Shown: positions 8,327 to 17,188, counted from the stretch's first letter. The stretch is DNA of 64,000 nt from Paenibacillus sp. BSR1-1 (GCF_030403775.1 NZ_JAQMWQ010000020.1:40558-104557), one strand, 5' to 3'. The notes: generated by a model not told the origin, from the letters alone. Numbers and translations are program-made.

Positions 8327-8782
8327 ATGGCTCAAGATGGGATTGTTTTAGTAGTTAGTGTTTCAATATTCAAAGATGAAGAAGTATTAATAATTAAAGA
8401 AAATAAACCAAGTGCATTGAATAAGTGGAATTTTCCAAGTGGAAGAATTGAATCTGGTGAAGACGTTTTATATGCAGCTAAAAGGGAAGTAAAAGAGGAA
8501 ACAGGATTAGACGTGGAACTTACTAGTTCTACTGGTATCTATAACTTTATTAGTAGTGCAGAGAGTCAAGTAATTCTGTTTCATTTTACGGGTAAAGTCA
8601 CAGGTGGTTCATTAATAATTGAAGAAGATGAAATTATAGACAATAAATGGGTAAAGGTGAATGACCTCGCGGACTTTGATAATAAAGAGCTACGTGATCC
8701 GAGTGTAATAAAACAAATAGTAAATAATTTAGTTCATAAAAATTTCTATTCAATAAATATTTTTAATCAACAAATTAGGTAA
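8327..8782 (+). CDS. NUDIX hydrolase
   Basis: A 151-residue protein with a complete NUDIX box (G-x5-E-x7-R-E-x2-E-E-x-G): 'GRIESGEDVLYAAKREVKEE' followed by TGL. Such enzymes cleave nucleoside diphosphates linked to another group and need Mg2+. The substrate cannot be inferred. AAGGAGAAAGT directly precedes the ATG. The 22-nt gap to the aldo/keto reductase suggests one transcript. Confidence 0.92.
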   Translation: MAQDGIVLVVSVSIFKDEEVLIIKENKPSALNKWNFPSGRIESGEDVLYAAKREVKEETGLDVELTSSTGIYNFISSAESQVILFHFTGKVTGGSLIIEEDEIIDNKWVKVNDLADFDNKELRDPSVIKQIVNNLVHKNFYSINIFNQQIR

Positions 8783-8938
8783 ATAAAAATCCTTGTTCAA
8801 ACCACGGCGTTTCTACAAGAAGTGGAGACACATTTTTGTTATTTTATAAGGCTGCTATTTACCCTGCATAATTGTGCACCAATTGTCGGAAGGATCCATT
8901 TAGTTTCTGCTATTCTTTGGATGAAGGGAGGTCAGAGG

Positions 8939-9811
8939 ATGGAGTTATTGAAGAACATGAATGAGGCATTACAGTATATTGAAGAAAACCTTACTCAAGA
9001 TATCGATTTTAAAGAAGTGGCAAAATTGGCTTTCTGTTCTGAATACCATTTTAAACGAATGTTTTCTTTTCTTGCGGGGATTTCACTATCCGAATACATT
9101 CGAAGAAGACGTCTTACGATTGCAGCACTAGAACTAAATAAAAGTAACTCAAGGATTATTGATGTTGCTATTAAATACGGATATAGTTCACCAGATTCCT
9201 TTACCAGAGCTTTTCAAAGTTTGCATGGTGTAACACCATCAGAAGCTAGAAATAATGGCCAGGTATTAAAAGCCTATCCACGAATGACCTTCCAATTATC
9301 CGTTAAGGGAGGAAATGAAATGAACTACCGAATTGAAGACAAAGAGGCATTTAACATAGTGGGTATCATGAAAAGGGTACCGATTGTTTTCCAAGGCGAG
9401 AACCCGGAAATCAGGGCTATGTGGAAAACATTGAATCCGGAAAAGATAAATAAACTAATTGAATTATCTAATGTTGAACCAAAAGGAATCATTCAGGCGT
9501 CTACTAACTTTTCAGAAGGCCGTATGGAGGAAAAAGGTGGTCTGGATCATTATATTGGTGTGGCAACAACTAAAGAGTGCCTAGAAAATCTTCCAAAACT
9601 AAAAGTTCCTGCCTTAACTTGGGCTGTATTCGAGTCAACAGGTCCTTTTCCAAATGCACTGCAGGAAATATGGGGACGTATTTATTCTGAATGGTTTCCG
9701 TCTTCAAACTATCAACAAACAGAAGGACCAGAAATTTTGTCAATCAAAGACAGCGATTTAACTTTACCAACTGTAAAAAGCGAAATTTGGATTCCAGTTT
9801 TGAAAGAATGA
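8939..9811 (+). CDS. AraC-type regulator with GyrI-like effector domain
   Basis: A 290-residue protein. Residues about 8-105 hold two helix-turn-helix units of the AraC family ('IDFKEVAKLAFCSEYHFKRM' and 'IIDVAIKYGYSSPDSFTRAF'), and about 135-290 form a GyrI-like/SOUL effector-binding domain (the Rob/BmrR-type arrangement, here with the DNA-binding part first). Such proteins sense small hydrophobic or cationic ligands. The ATG at 8939 is preceded by GGGAGGTCAGAGG; the frame remains open upstream but without a ribosome site. Likely target: its own neighbourhood (inference). Confidence 0.9.
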   Translation: MELLKNMNEALQYIEENLTQDIDFKEVAKLAFCSEYHFKRMFSFLAGISLSEYIRRRRLTIAALELNKSNSRIIDVAIKYGYSSPDSFTRAFQSLHGVTPSEARNNGQVLKAYPRMTFQLSVKGGNEMNYRIEDKEAFNIVGIMKRVPIVFQGENPEIRAMWKTLNPEKINKLIELSNVEPKGIIQASTNFSEGRMEEKGGLDHYIGVATTKECLENLPKLKVPALTWAVFESTGPFPNALQEIWGRIYSEWFPSSNYQQTEGPEILSIKDSDLTLPTVKSEIWIPVLKE

Positions 9812-9830
9812 TTTCGCAGGGAAAAAATAA

Positions 9831-9855
9831 AAAACCACTCAGAGTGGTTTTTTTT
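9831..9855 (+). terminator. Bidirectional terminator
   Basis: AAAACCACTC / GAGTGGTTTT with a T-run on the plus strand, between converging genes; its end overlaps the stop codon region of the small minus-strand gene. Confidence 0.8.
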
Positions 9856-10015
9856 AATCGCGCATTGCGCCTGCCTCTCGGGAAGTCATGGCACCTTGTC
9901 CCTGGCTTACATCTGTTTGAATTTCTTGTTTTATCTTTTGCGCATCAGTTCCAGCAGATGCTGTTGCTGGCTTCATATTAGACCCCATATTACTAGCTTG
10001 TTGATTCTGTTGCAT
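9854..10015 (-). CDS. Small hydrophilic protein, gamma-type SASP-like
   Basis: A 53-residue Gln/Ala/Ser-rich protein without a membrane segment. The stretch 'TDAQKIKQEIQTDVSQGQGA' recalls the T-[DN]-A-Q-x-[VI]-[RK]-Q repeats of gamma-type small acid-soluble spore proteins, which serve as amino-acid stores in spores. Only one such motif is present, so the family call is tentative. The ATG at 10015 follows GAGGGGGA. A sporulation promoter was not firmly identified upstream. Confidence 0.55.
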   Translation of the reverse strand: MQQNQQASNMGSNMKPATASAGTDAQKIKQEIQTDVSQGQGAMTSREAGAMRD

Positions 10016-10161
10016 ACAAGTCCCCCTCAACTTATGATTTAACAAACTTATTATTTACAAAATGGCACTCGGTATATGAGCGTCACAGGAAAAGAATTAT
10101 TTTCCTATTAAAAGGCGAGACTAATGGATATTATGCGCATTTTTAATAGGGGAATGTAAGT

Positions 10162-10620
10162 ATGATCGTATTTTCTTTTTCAATTGTCCTTTTTAATAGC
10201 GTTGCCTATAAAATGAAAAAACAGCTTACCAAAAATCAAATTGTTCATATCTGGGCGTTTTCGATGATATTGGAAATTCTGTTTGATATATTCATCGATG
10301 AAAAAACAAATGGATACTGGTATTTTTGGAGAGGAATCGATTGGACGAATATATTAGCTTATACGATTCTCATTCCGCCTGTGTGTGTGACATTTTTGAA
10401 CTGGTATCCTTTTAATGGGGCGATGTTTAAAAGGGCACGGTATATTATCTTTTGGGTTATTTTCCTATTGCTGTATGAATTATTGGCACTACTGCCTCAA
10501 CCTTGGGGATTTTTTTATTACGGCTGGTGGAACTTGTTATATTCAGCTAGCCTTGATCCTATTTTGCTAATTATTTTACTGGGTTACTATAAATGGATCT
10601 GTAAAATTGAAAAAGGTTAA
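10162..10620 (+). CDS. CBO0543-type small membrane protein
   Basis: 152 residues with about four membrane spans and aromatic-rich loops ('NGYWYFWRGIDWTNILAY', 'WGFFYYGWWNLLYS'), the pattern of the CBO0543 family of Firmicutes, of unknown function. AGGGGAATGTAAGT precedes the ATG. A second member lies 1.7 kb downstream at 12322-12828. Confidence 0.75.
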   Translation: MIVFSFSIVLFNSVAYKMKKQLTKNQIVHIWAFSMILEILFDIFIDEKTNGYWYFWRGIDWTNILAYTILIPPVCVTFLNWYPFNGAMFKRARYIIFWVIFLLLYELLALLPQPWGFFYYGWWNLLYSASLDPILLIILLGYYKWICKIEKG

Positions 10621-10624
10621 ACAA

Positions 10625-10654
10625 AAAGGACTGCCAAATTATCGGCAGTCCTTT
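10625..10654. terminator. Bidirectional terminator
   Basis: Perfect 11-bp arms AAAGGACTGCC (10625-10635) and GGCAGTCCTTT (10644-10654) between two converging genes. Confidence 0.85.
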
Positions 10655-10670
10655 AAATGTTGTTACTTTG

Positions 10671-11192
10671 TTAAGCTCTTTTCTTAAAGCGTCCTACTAG
10701 AGGTACTACAATGATACCTGCTACTGCGACCTGCAAAATGTTGCCGGGGACGGAGCCGAATGGCTGTACCCAGTTACCGTAAAGGATTACTTCGGCAAAA
10801 TAGTAGCCAACCACTTTAATGATCAGTGCAGTTGCAACTGCTAGAGTGTGAACAACGACTCTGTTGCCAGGTACTTTTTCGGAAATGAGTCCAACTACGA
10901 AGCCCATTGTACCAACGATGACAAAGGTAAACGGTGACCAGATGGCCCAACCGGAGATAACATCAAATAAGCCCATACCGAAGGCACCAGCGATGGCACC
11001 TGTTTTTTTGCCGTAAACCATGGCTGCGATAAAAAGAGGCACGTTACCCAGATGGATGAGACCTCCGTTACCCATTATTGGGAGCCGTATGTTGATGAAC
11101 ATTGTGGCGACAAGGGTTAACGCGATGAAAAGTGCATTGATGACGATAGCTCTAGTCTTTGATGATTCTGTTGGTGTGAATGTTGTATTCAT
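10671..11192 (-). CDS. ECF transporter S component (vitamin uptake)
   Basis: A 173-residue protein with five or six membrane spans, matching substrate-binding S components of energy-coupling factor transporters: an N-terminal 'VINALFIALTLVATMFINIR', then 'GGLIHLGNVPLFIAAMVYG' and 'GAIAGAFGMGLFDVISG'. The S subunit captures a vitamin and uses a shared EcfAA'T module, which is not encoded here. The ligand is not clear; HMP/thiamin-type relatives share the 'GGLIHLGN' block. The 5' region (11193-11400) was read for thiamin, riboflavin and preQ1 riboswitch signatures and none was recognised. Confidence 0.85.
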   Translation of the reverse strand: MNTTFTPTESSKTRAIVINALFIALTLVATMFINIRLPIMGNGGLIHLGNVPLFIAAMVYGKKTGAIAGAFGMGLFDVISGWAIWSPFTFVIVGTMGFVVGLISEKVPGNRVVVHTLAVATALIIKVVGYYFAEVILYGNWVQPFGSVPGNILQVAVAGIIVVPLVGRFKKRA

Positions 11193-11431
11193 ATAATTAA
11201 CCTCTTCTTTTTTGTTAAAATAATATCATATTATCAGACATTTAAAAATACATAATTTTATTATTGCCAAAAGCGTTAAACAAATGAAAGTATCATATAT
11301 CCTTGATGTCTCATTGCCATCACAGCCCCTTTGTATGAATGAGATTTGTCCTTAAGAAGGACTTTTCCAATTTTTAACGAACTCCCTATAATAACCTTTA
11401 CAAAGATTGGGTGGTTATTATAGGGACTCAA

Positions 11432-12220
11432 ATGAATGCAGATATTGATGACCAAATTAAAAAAAGTATAACCGAGAAACTTCGGACGGCTGGTTGTGTT
11501 TTTGCGGAAGAAGAGGCGCGGCTTCTTATTTCTGAAGCGCAGACATCGGATGCCCTCTTCGATATGGTTAGTCTTCGAATCACAGGCACCCCGCTTGAAC
11601 ATGTCCTTGGATGGGCGGAATTCTGCGGCAACAGGATAGCAGTTGACCCAGGAGTTTTCGTACCCCGCCGCCGTACCGAGTTCCTTGTCCAAAAGGCAAC
11701 AGCCCTTTCTGTACCTGGTGCTATCGTCGTTGATCTTTGCTGTGGTTCTGGAGCGGTAGGTGTTGCGATAGCAAAAGCCCTGGGATCAATTGAGCTGTAT
11801 GCAGTCGACATTGACCCAACCGCAGCAAGCTGTGCCCTTCGCAATGTCACAACTGTTGGCGGCTTTGTTTTTGAAGGTGATCTTTACGAGCCGCTGCCTG
11901 CTAAGCTACGCGGGAAAGTCGACATCCTAGTAGCAAACGCCCCTTACGTACCTACCGAGGCAATCCAGCTGCTTCCCCAGGATGCGCGTCTTTATGAACC
12001 AATGGCAGCGCTTGACGGAGGAAATGACGGACTTGATATTCAGCGGAAAGTAGCGAAGGAAGCATCCCTCTGGCTCGCTCGTGGGGGGCATCTTTTAATA
12101 GAGACGAGCGAAAGGCAGGCACCCAAAACTATTGAAATCTCCACACAAAACGGGCTAATCCCTCAGATGATTCGCAATGATGACTTGGATGCTACCATTG
12201 TTATTGGAACTAAACTCTAG
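11432..12220 (+). CDS. PrmC-related SAM-dependent methyltransferase (substrate unknown)
   Basis: A 262-residue class I methyltransferase in the PrmC/HemK superfamily. The SAM-binding loop is 'VVDLCCGSGAVGVAIA', followed by acidic 'YAVDID'. The N-terminal helical part ends in 'GTPLEHVLGWAEFCG', as in release-factor glutamine methyltransferases. The catalytic NPPY is changed to NAPY ('LVANAPYVPTEA'), which matches the PrmC-related subgroup rather than true PrmC. The ATG at 11432 was chosen; an in-frame GTG at 11411 is possible, and neither has a strong ribosome site. Confidence 0.85.
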   Translation: MNADIDDQIKKSITEKLRTAGCVFAEEEARLLISEAQTSDALFDMVSLRITGTPLEHVLGWAEFCGNRIAVDPGVFVPRRRTEFLVQKATALSVPGAIVVDLCCGSGAVGVAIAKALGSIELYAVDIDPTAASCALRNVTTVGGFVFEGDLYEPLPAKLRGKVDILVANAPYVPTEAIQLLPQDARLYEPMAALDGGNDGLDIQRKVAKEASLWLARGGHLLIETSERQAPKTIEISTQNGLIPQMIRNDDLDATIVIGTKL

Positions 12221-12321
12221 AGCTAAAGAAGAAATACGAGTATCCTGCAGCTATTTTGTTTAATACTTTTCATAAATTTAGCAGATATTAAAACAAAAAA
12301 TGTTGAATAAGGGTGTTCCTA

Positions 12322-12828
12322 TTGCGCGTTGCTCTGTGCTTAACTCTTGTTTTTTGCTGCTGGAAATTTGGAGATATAAAAAACTGGAGAAATTATTACC
12401 CCACTATTTTATATCTGATTTTACTTAATTTGTTATATAGCTACTTTGTTGGCGAGAAAAATGTTCTATGGAAACTGGAACCTGATTTCTTATTAAACAC
12501 TACCTTTTCATTTTTGATTCAAAACTTCATTAACTTTCCATGTATCGTCATTCTGTTTTTGACCTATTTACCTAAGTCTCCAAAGAAAGTAATAACCTAT
12601 TTATTCATTTCGGGATCCATTCTTGCTGGTATTGAAACAATAATGTTTCTTGCTGGAAAAGTCTCGTATCATAACGGTTGGAATTTTTGGTGGTCTGTAG
12701 CCTTTAATTTCTTATGGGCGATAATGCTGAGATTTCATTACCTAAAGCCTATTCCTGCTTGGGTGGTTTCGTTTTTATTTACGGCATTTTTTATCATTTA
12801 CTTTCATGTTCCATTGCCTAAGCATTAA
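12322..12828 (+). CDS. CBO0543-type membrane protein
   Basis: About 168 residues with four or five membrane spans and a 'YHNGWNFWWSVAFNFLWAIM' segment like that of the CBO0543 family and of its neighbour at 10162. The proposed TTG start has AAGGGTG 6 nt upstream; a GTG nine bases earlier would overlap that site. Function unknown. Confidence 0.65.
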   Translation: MRVALCLTLVFCCWKFGDIKNWRNYYPTILYLILLNLLYSYFVGEKNVLWKLEPDFLLNTTFSFLIQNFINFPCIVILFLTYLPKSPKKVITYLFISGSILAGIETIMFLAGKVSYHNGWNFWWSVAFNFLWAIMLRFHYLKPIPAWVVSFLFTAFFIIYFHVPLPKH

Positions 12829-12841
12829 ACAATTGCCAAAA

Positions 12842-13175
12842 CTTCGACATTCTTCCACCGTTTTTAGATGAAAAAAACCGTAATGATAAGGGTCGAAGCC
12901 ATATTAATTAAACGTTTGATTAATGACGAAAAATAGGGAATCCAATTGAATTCTGACAGTACATTAGAAATTTGTCATTTTTACTTGGTTGATGTTGATT
13001 TTTAGGATAATTCTTCAAACAATTTTCGCAGGGGTTTTGTCCCATAAAACCTTAAATAGCACGGTCATTAACGAATGTAATCAAACGATTATTTAGTATA
13101 GCACATACGGAATTTCATCGAATATGCTCGATGGGTGTAGAAAAATCAATGCCATACGATTTTAGGGATATTTTT
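12842..13175 (+). repeat. Dispersed ~330-bp intergenic element, copy 1
   Basis: This stretch aligns along its length with 41752-42082. Shared blocks include CTTCGACATTCTT at the left end, GGTTGATG, TATAGCACATA and a TTAATTAAACG palindrome. It carries a near-perfect 22-bp palindrome at 12903-12924 and AATCAAACGATT at 13079-13090. No open frame of note is inside. It ends about 150 bp before cutC. Confidence 0.75.
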
Positions 13176-13197
13176 CAACAAATTTTTTGCCTTCCCA

Positions 13198-13318
13198 GGG
13201 ACAGAAAGCCCCATTTAAACGTGTTCTCGGCGATTTTAATCAAACGTCTGATTAAAATCGAATCAGGTAGGAAATGAATCGGGTTCTGTCAGTTTACGGA
13301 ATTTTACCAGCTCAGAAA
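13198..13318 (+). repeat. Extra module of the dispersed element
   Basis: A third, partial unit: AGAAAGCCCC, then a 30-bp palindrome at 13231-13260 with perfect 12-bp arms around AACGTC, then GAATCGGGTTCTGTCAGTTT, which matches the segment after the first palindrome of both full copies (12935-12960 and 41845-41875). It lies right before cutC and could act as its operator. Confidence 0.65.
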
Positions 13319-13329
13319 GGATCGTTAAG

Positions 13330-13971
13330 ATGTTAAAAGAAGTTTGTGTTGAGAATTTTACATGGGTTCCTCAAGCGATTGAAAAAGGGGGCCATCGCAT
13401 AGAGCTTTGTGACAACCTCGCTGTTGGCGGCACTACCGTCAGTCATGGGGTGGCTGCCCAAACGATTTCCTTTTGTCACTTGAAAAATATTAAAGTAATG
13501 GCCATAGTCAGGCCCAGAGGCGGAAACTTTATATATTCGAAAGAGGAAATAGAGATCATGCAGAATGATATCATCCATTTCAAACAGTTAGGAACAGATG
13601 GGGTGGTGATCGGCTGCTTAAATGATGCAGGCTGGATTGATGAGGATGCTATGCTTAACCTGTTGGAATCTGCGGAAGGGCTGGATGTTACCTTTCATAT
13701 GGCATTTGATCATATTTATCATGAATACCAGTTTAAAGCGATTGATTGGCTTGTGAAGCATCGGGTGAATCGAATTTTAACACACGGAGGGTCAAGCCCT
13801 AAACCGATTGAAGCTAACCTAAGCCGTTTGAAGGAATTCGTAGATTTTGCTGCGGACAGAATCATTATTCTGCCTGGCGGGGGAATTACAGATAAAAATC
13901 TAAATCATATTGCAAGTGTATTAAATGTTAATGAAGTACATGGAACCAAAATTGTGGGTGAGCTTAGTTAG
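13330..13971 (+). CDS. cutC: Copper homeostasis protein CutC
   Basis: A 213-residue TIM-barrel protein of the CutC family: 'MLKEVCVENFTWVPQAIEKG' with 'RIELCDNLAVGGTTVS' at the N-terminus, 'VMAIVRPRGGNFIYS', and 'FHMAFDH' with 'RILTHGG'. CutC has been linked to copper tolerance in bacteria; the reaction is unsettled. GAAAGGATCG precedes the ATG. It is monocistronic, with a terminator at 13978, and sits behind the palindromic module at 13198-13318. Confidence 0.92.
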   Translation: MLKEVCVENFTWVPQAIEKGGHRIELCDNLAVGGTTVSHGVAAQTISFCHLKNIKVMAIVRPRGGNFIYSKEEIEIMQNDIIHFKQLGTDGVVIGCLNDAGWIDEDAMLNLLESAEGLDVTFHMAFDHIYHEYQFKAIDWLVKHRVNRILTHGGSSPKPIEANLSRLKEFVDFAADRIIILPGGGITDKNLNHIASVLNVNEVHGTKIVGELS

Positions 13972-13977
13972 AGGAAA

Positions 13978-14009
13978 AACCCGACCTTCCCACTAAGGGA
14001 AACCGGGTT
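13978..14009. terminator. Bidirectional terminator between cutC and the tetR-type gene
   Basis: Outer arms AACCCG (13978-13983) and CGGGTT (14004-14009) with inner TTCCC / GGGAA pairing. Confidence 0.7.
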
Positions 14010-14028
14010 CTAACTTGGCTGCACGAGG

Positions 14029-14607
14029 TTACTTTCCCCCAATCCGAAAAAGCATGGTTAACTGTTTGGCAAGATATTGCGGCGTATAAGGCATATCGTT
14101 ACGCAGCCAAGCCACAATCGTACCGATAAGGGCAGAAGAACCGTACCAGATAGCCACATCCCTTTGGACATCGCTAGAAGCACGGAAGGATTTCTCCGTT
14201 CTCTTTGTTATGGCTTCTGTAAGGATTTTTAATAACCGCTCTGTAAAAATGGGCGTCCTTCTGGTACCAAGAACCACTTTATAGAATTTCCCATTCCCGG
14301 CTATATGCTCAAGCAGGCTTTCGAGCATCAACGAATCAGTTTCACCGGTGGATTCCTTATCAGTTGCACTTCTCATAATATCCTCAATATCCTCGGCCAT
14401 TTCTTGTGCCATTTTCTCCATCATGTCTTGAATATCACGATAGTGAAGATAAAACGTAACACGGTTGATCGTTGCACGCTCCGCAATTCGGTTGACCGTT
14501 ATTTTATTGAGCTCCATCTCCTGAAGCAAATCGATCAAAGCATCCTTTATTAATTGGCGCGTCCGCAGTATTCGCGGATCGACGCGTGTATTTTCATGAT
14601 CCGTCAT
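14029..14607 (-). CDS. TetR/AcrR-type repressor
   Basis: 192 residues. The N-terminal helix-turn-helix is clear ('ELNKITVNRIAERATINRVT' then FYLHYRDI), and the C-terminal part matches the TetR_C_7-like domain common in Bacillus multidrug regulators. It is divergent from a DHA2 exporter and an SDR gene at 14834-17103. The intergenic region holds an inverted repeat (CATGTT-N8-AACATG, 14770-14789) downstream of the exporter's -10, a plausible operator. Most likely it represses that efflux unit. Confidence 0.9.
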   Translation of the reverse strand: MTDHENTRVDPRILRTRQLIKDALIDLLQEMELNKITVNRIAERATINRVTFYLHYRDIQDMMEKMAQEMAEDIEDIMRSATDKESTGETDSLMLESLLEHIAGNGKFYKVVLGTRRTPIFTERLLKILTEAITKRTEKSFRASSDVQRDVAIWYGSSALIGTIVAWLRNDMPYTPQYLAKQLTMLFRIGGK

Positions 14608-14730
14608 GTCTAATCACCTTTCCCTCTAATTGGAAATTTACAATTACTCCAGTTGTGTCTATTATCTTCAGCATTAACAACATAACTTACAAAAATGATA
14701 ACTAATATACACTTCGTCAGGAATTGTCTG

Positions 14731-14789
14731 TTGTCATTGCCAACTATCTAACTATAATATAATTTATACCATGTTAATTATTCAACATG
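14731..14789 (+). promoter_or_regulatory. Efflux unit promoter with putative TetR operator
   Basis: TTGTCA (14731-14736), a 16-nt spacer and TATAAT (14753-14758), followed by the inverted repeat CATGTT-N8-AACATG at 14770-14789. A repressor bound here would block the start of transcription of the exporter. Confidence 0.6.
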
Positions 14790-14833
14790 TTGTAAAAAAG
14801 TTCACATAAATGTTAGAAAGGATGGAAAATAGA

Positions 14834-16330
14834 TTGAGCCATAATTCTATAACAAACACCAATTCCATAAAAAAAGGTCCTATCATGTTCATTTTGATAT
14901 TGGGGGCTTTCATAGCAACCTTAAACCAAACGCTTATGAGCGTCGCCGTTCCTGAACTGATGGTTGACTTTAAAATCTCAGCCGCAACCGCACAGTGGTT
15001 AACAACAGGTTACATGCTGGTAAATGGGATCTTAATTCCGATTACGGCCTATTTAATGCAGCGATTTACCACCCGCGAGCTTTTTCAAACTTCCATGTTT
15101 ATATTTTTGGCTGGAACCATCGTTTCAGCTTTAGCAACTGGCTTTCCGGTCTTATTAACCGGACGTTTGATTCAGGCGGCAGGTGCTGGAATCATTATGC
15201 CGCTGCTTACGAATGTCATTCTGACACTTTTCCCTGCTGAAAAAAGAGGTGCAGCCATGGGGATGGTCGGGCTTGCGATCATTTTCGCTCCTGCCATTGG
15301 ACCGACACTTGCCGGCTACATTATCGAAAATTACAAATGGGAGACCATGTTTTATGGAATGATTCCATTTGCTGTCCTTGTCATAATATTGGGCTTCATT
15401 TATCTCCGAAATGTATCAGATCGAATTAAGACAAAATTTAATGTTCTGGCTGTCACCCTCTCAACGATTGGTTTCGGGTCATTGCTTTATGGATTCAGCC
15501 GGGCTGGAAGTCTTGGATGGACCGATTTAGAGGTGATAAGTACCATTTCTGTTGGTGTCTTGGCCCTTGTCCTTTTTTCATGGAGGGAATTGAAGTCAAA
15601 AAATCCACTGTTGGATTTACGTGCGTTTAAGTACAATATGTTCACCTTAACGACTATTATCAATATCGCGGTAACAATGGTGATGTATGCAGATATGATG
15701 CTGCTTCCACTATACCTCCAGAATGTCCGTGGATACACAGCAATTGAATCTGGTCTCCTGCTTCTTCCTGGTGCGCTGATCATGGGCTTTCTGATGCCGG
15801 TTACCGGCAAGCTATTCGACCGCTTTGGCGCAAAATGGCTGTCAGTGATCGGAATGGTCATTACCATTGGCACCACACTTGGTTTTACCAACCTGACTGA
15901 CTCGACGAGTTTCAGCCTGCTGGTTCTTATGTCAACCGGGCGCCGAATTGGAATGGCCTTGATGATGATGCCGATTCAGACCGCTGGTTTAAATCAACTG
16001 CCACCGCAGTTAAATGCACACGGAACGGCTATATCTAATACCATCCGGCAGGTTGCTGGTGCTGTCGGTACGTCACTTCTGGTTACGGTTATGACCGACC
16101 GGACAAAGTCGCATCTGCAAGATATGATTCCGACTGCAGCTTTGAAAGGCTTGACCCAAGGTCAGATGATTAAGGAAGCCTCTATTCAAGGTATTAATGA
16201 TGCCTATCTTGTCATTGTTGGGATCGGCATCATCGGATTGCTGCTTTCCTTCTTTATCAAGAAGGGTAAGCAGGCTTCCAAAGTGGAGTCCAAGGCTCAT
16301 TTAAAAAAGGCAATAGCAAACGAAGCTTAA
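14834..16330 (+). CDS. DHA2-family (14-span) MFS drug exporter
   Basis: About 498 residues with 14 membrane spans, like EmrB/QacA proton antiporters. Motif C-like 'LAIIFAPAIGPTLAGYI' and the helix 1 'LGAFIATLNQTLMSVAVPEL' with 'AQWLTTGYML' are typical. It exports hydrophobic or cationic drugs across the membrane (family knowledge). A TTG start at 14834 is preferred since AAAGGATGG lies 8 nt upstream; ATGs at 14810 and 14822 precede or overlap that site. The next gene, an SDR, follows by 14 nt, so both are likely controlled by the divergent TetR. Confidence 0.9.
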   Translation: MSHNSITNTNSIKKGPIMFILILGAFIATLNQTLMSVAVPELMVDFKISAATAQWLTTGYMLVNGILIPITAYLMQRFTTRELFQTSMFIFLAGTIVSALATGFPVLLTGRLIQAAGAGIIMPLLTNVILTLFPAEKRGAAMGMVGLAIIFAPAIGPTLAGYIIENYKWETMFYGMIPFAVLVIILGFIYLRNVSDRIKTKFNVLAVTLSTIGFGSLLYGFSRAGSLGWTDLEVISTISVGVLALVLFSWRELKSKNPLLDLRAFKYNMFTLTTIINIAVTMVMYADMMLLPLYLQNVRGYTAIESGLLLLPGALIMGFLMPVTGKLFDRFGAKWLSVIGMVITIGTTLGFTNLTDSTSFSLLVLMSTGRRIGMALMMMPIQTAGLNQLPPQLNAHGTAISNTIRQVAGAVGTSLLVTVMTDRTKSHLQDMIPTAALKGLTQGQMIKEASIQGINDAYLVIVGIGIIGLLLSFFIKKGKQASKVESKAHLKKAIANEA

Positions 16331-16344
16331 TGGGAGGAACCAAT

Positions 16345-17103
16345 ATGAGACTTGAAAATAAGGTAGCGGTAGTAACAGGTGCTGCATCTGGGATGGGTAA
16401 AGCGATTGCGATTCTTTATGCAAAAGAAGGTGCGAAAGTAGTGGTATCTGATATCAACCTTGAAGCAGCAAATCAAACAGTGGAAGAAATTAAGTCAAAT
16501 GGCGGAAAAGCCATTGCGGTGATGGCCAATGTTTCGAAAGAAGAAGATATCAAAAACCTGATTGACACTGCTGTTCATATCTTTGGAACATTAGACATTT
16601 TAGTCAATAATGCCGGCATCATGGATAACTTTGAACCTGCTGGTGATATAGAAGATGAGAAATGGGAGCGTATTTTTGCTATTAATACGACAAGTGTTAT
16701 GCGGGCAACACGCAAAGTCTTGCCGATCTTTTTAGAAAAACAATCCGGCGTGATTATTAATGTTGCTTCGGCCGGCGGACTACAAGGCGCGCGAGCTGGG
16801 GCTGCTTATACCGCTTCTAAGCATGCCGTGGTTGGTTTTACAAAAAATACCGGATTCATGTACGCAGAAGAAGGGATTCGCTGTAACGCGATTGCACCGG
16901 GCGGAGTGGAAACAAACATCGGTTCATCCATGAGTGGGATTAACGAATTCGGCATGGGCCGAATTCAAGCGGGACTAGGAATCAATCCACGTGTCGGAAA
17001 ACCAGTGGAAATTGCCAATATCGCTCTTTTCCTTGCTTCTGATGAATCAAGCTTTGTGAACGGAACCGTGATTACCGGGGATGCAGGCTGGACAGCTTAT
17101 TAA
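16345..17103 (+). CDS. SDR family oxidoreductase
   Basis: 252 residues of the classical short-chain dehydrogenase fold: cofactor motif TGAASGMGKA near residues 12-21, NNAG in the central strand, catalytic Ser in 'VASAGGLQGARAG' and YTASK (Tyr and Lys). The start at 16345 has GGGAGG 7 nt upstream. It is cotranscribed with the DHA2 exporter, perhaps modifying a compound that the exporter handles (inference). The substrate is unknown. Confidence 0.92.
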   Translation: MRLENKVAVVTGAASGMGKAIAILYAKEGAKVVVSDINLEAANQTVEEIKSNGGKAIAVMANVSKEEDIKNLIDTAVHIFGTLDILVNNAGIMDNFEPAGDIEDEKWERIFAINTTSVMRATRKVLPIFLEKQSGVIINVASAGGLQGARAGAAYTASKHAVVGFTKNTGFMYAEEGIRCNAIAPGGVETNIGSSMSGINEFGMGRIQAGLGINPRVGKPVEIANIALFLASDESSFVNGTVITGDAGWTAY

Positions 17104-17115
17104 TTTTACGTTAAG

Positions 17116-17149
17116 ACCGTCAGGGATTTGATCCTGGCGGTTTTTTTTT
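17116..17149 (+). terminator. Terminator of the efflux/SDR unit
   Basis: ACCGTCAGGGAT / ATCCTGGCGGT hairpin (with one G-T pair) followed by nine T residues. Confidence 0.9.
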
Positions 17150-17188
17150 ACGCCTCCAAAAGGGAAGCTTTGCCATTTTTTGTCTAAT

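Noticed and set aside
11193..11400. Vitamin riboswitch before the ECF S component
   Set aside because: No thiamin, riboflavin or preQ1 signature was seen; the region is short and AT-rich.
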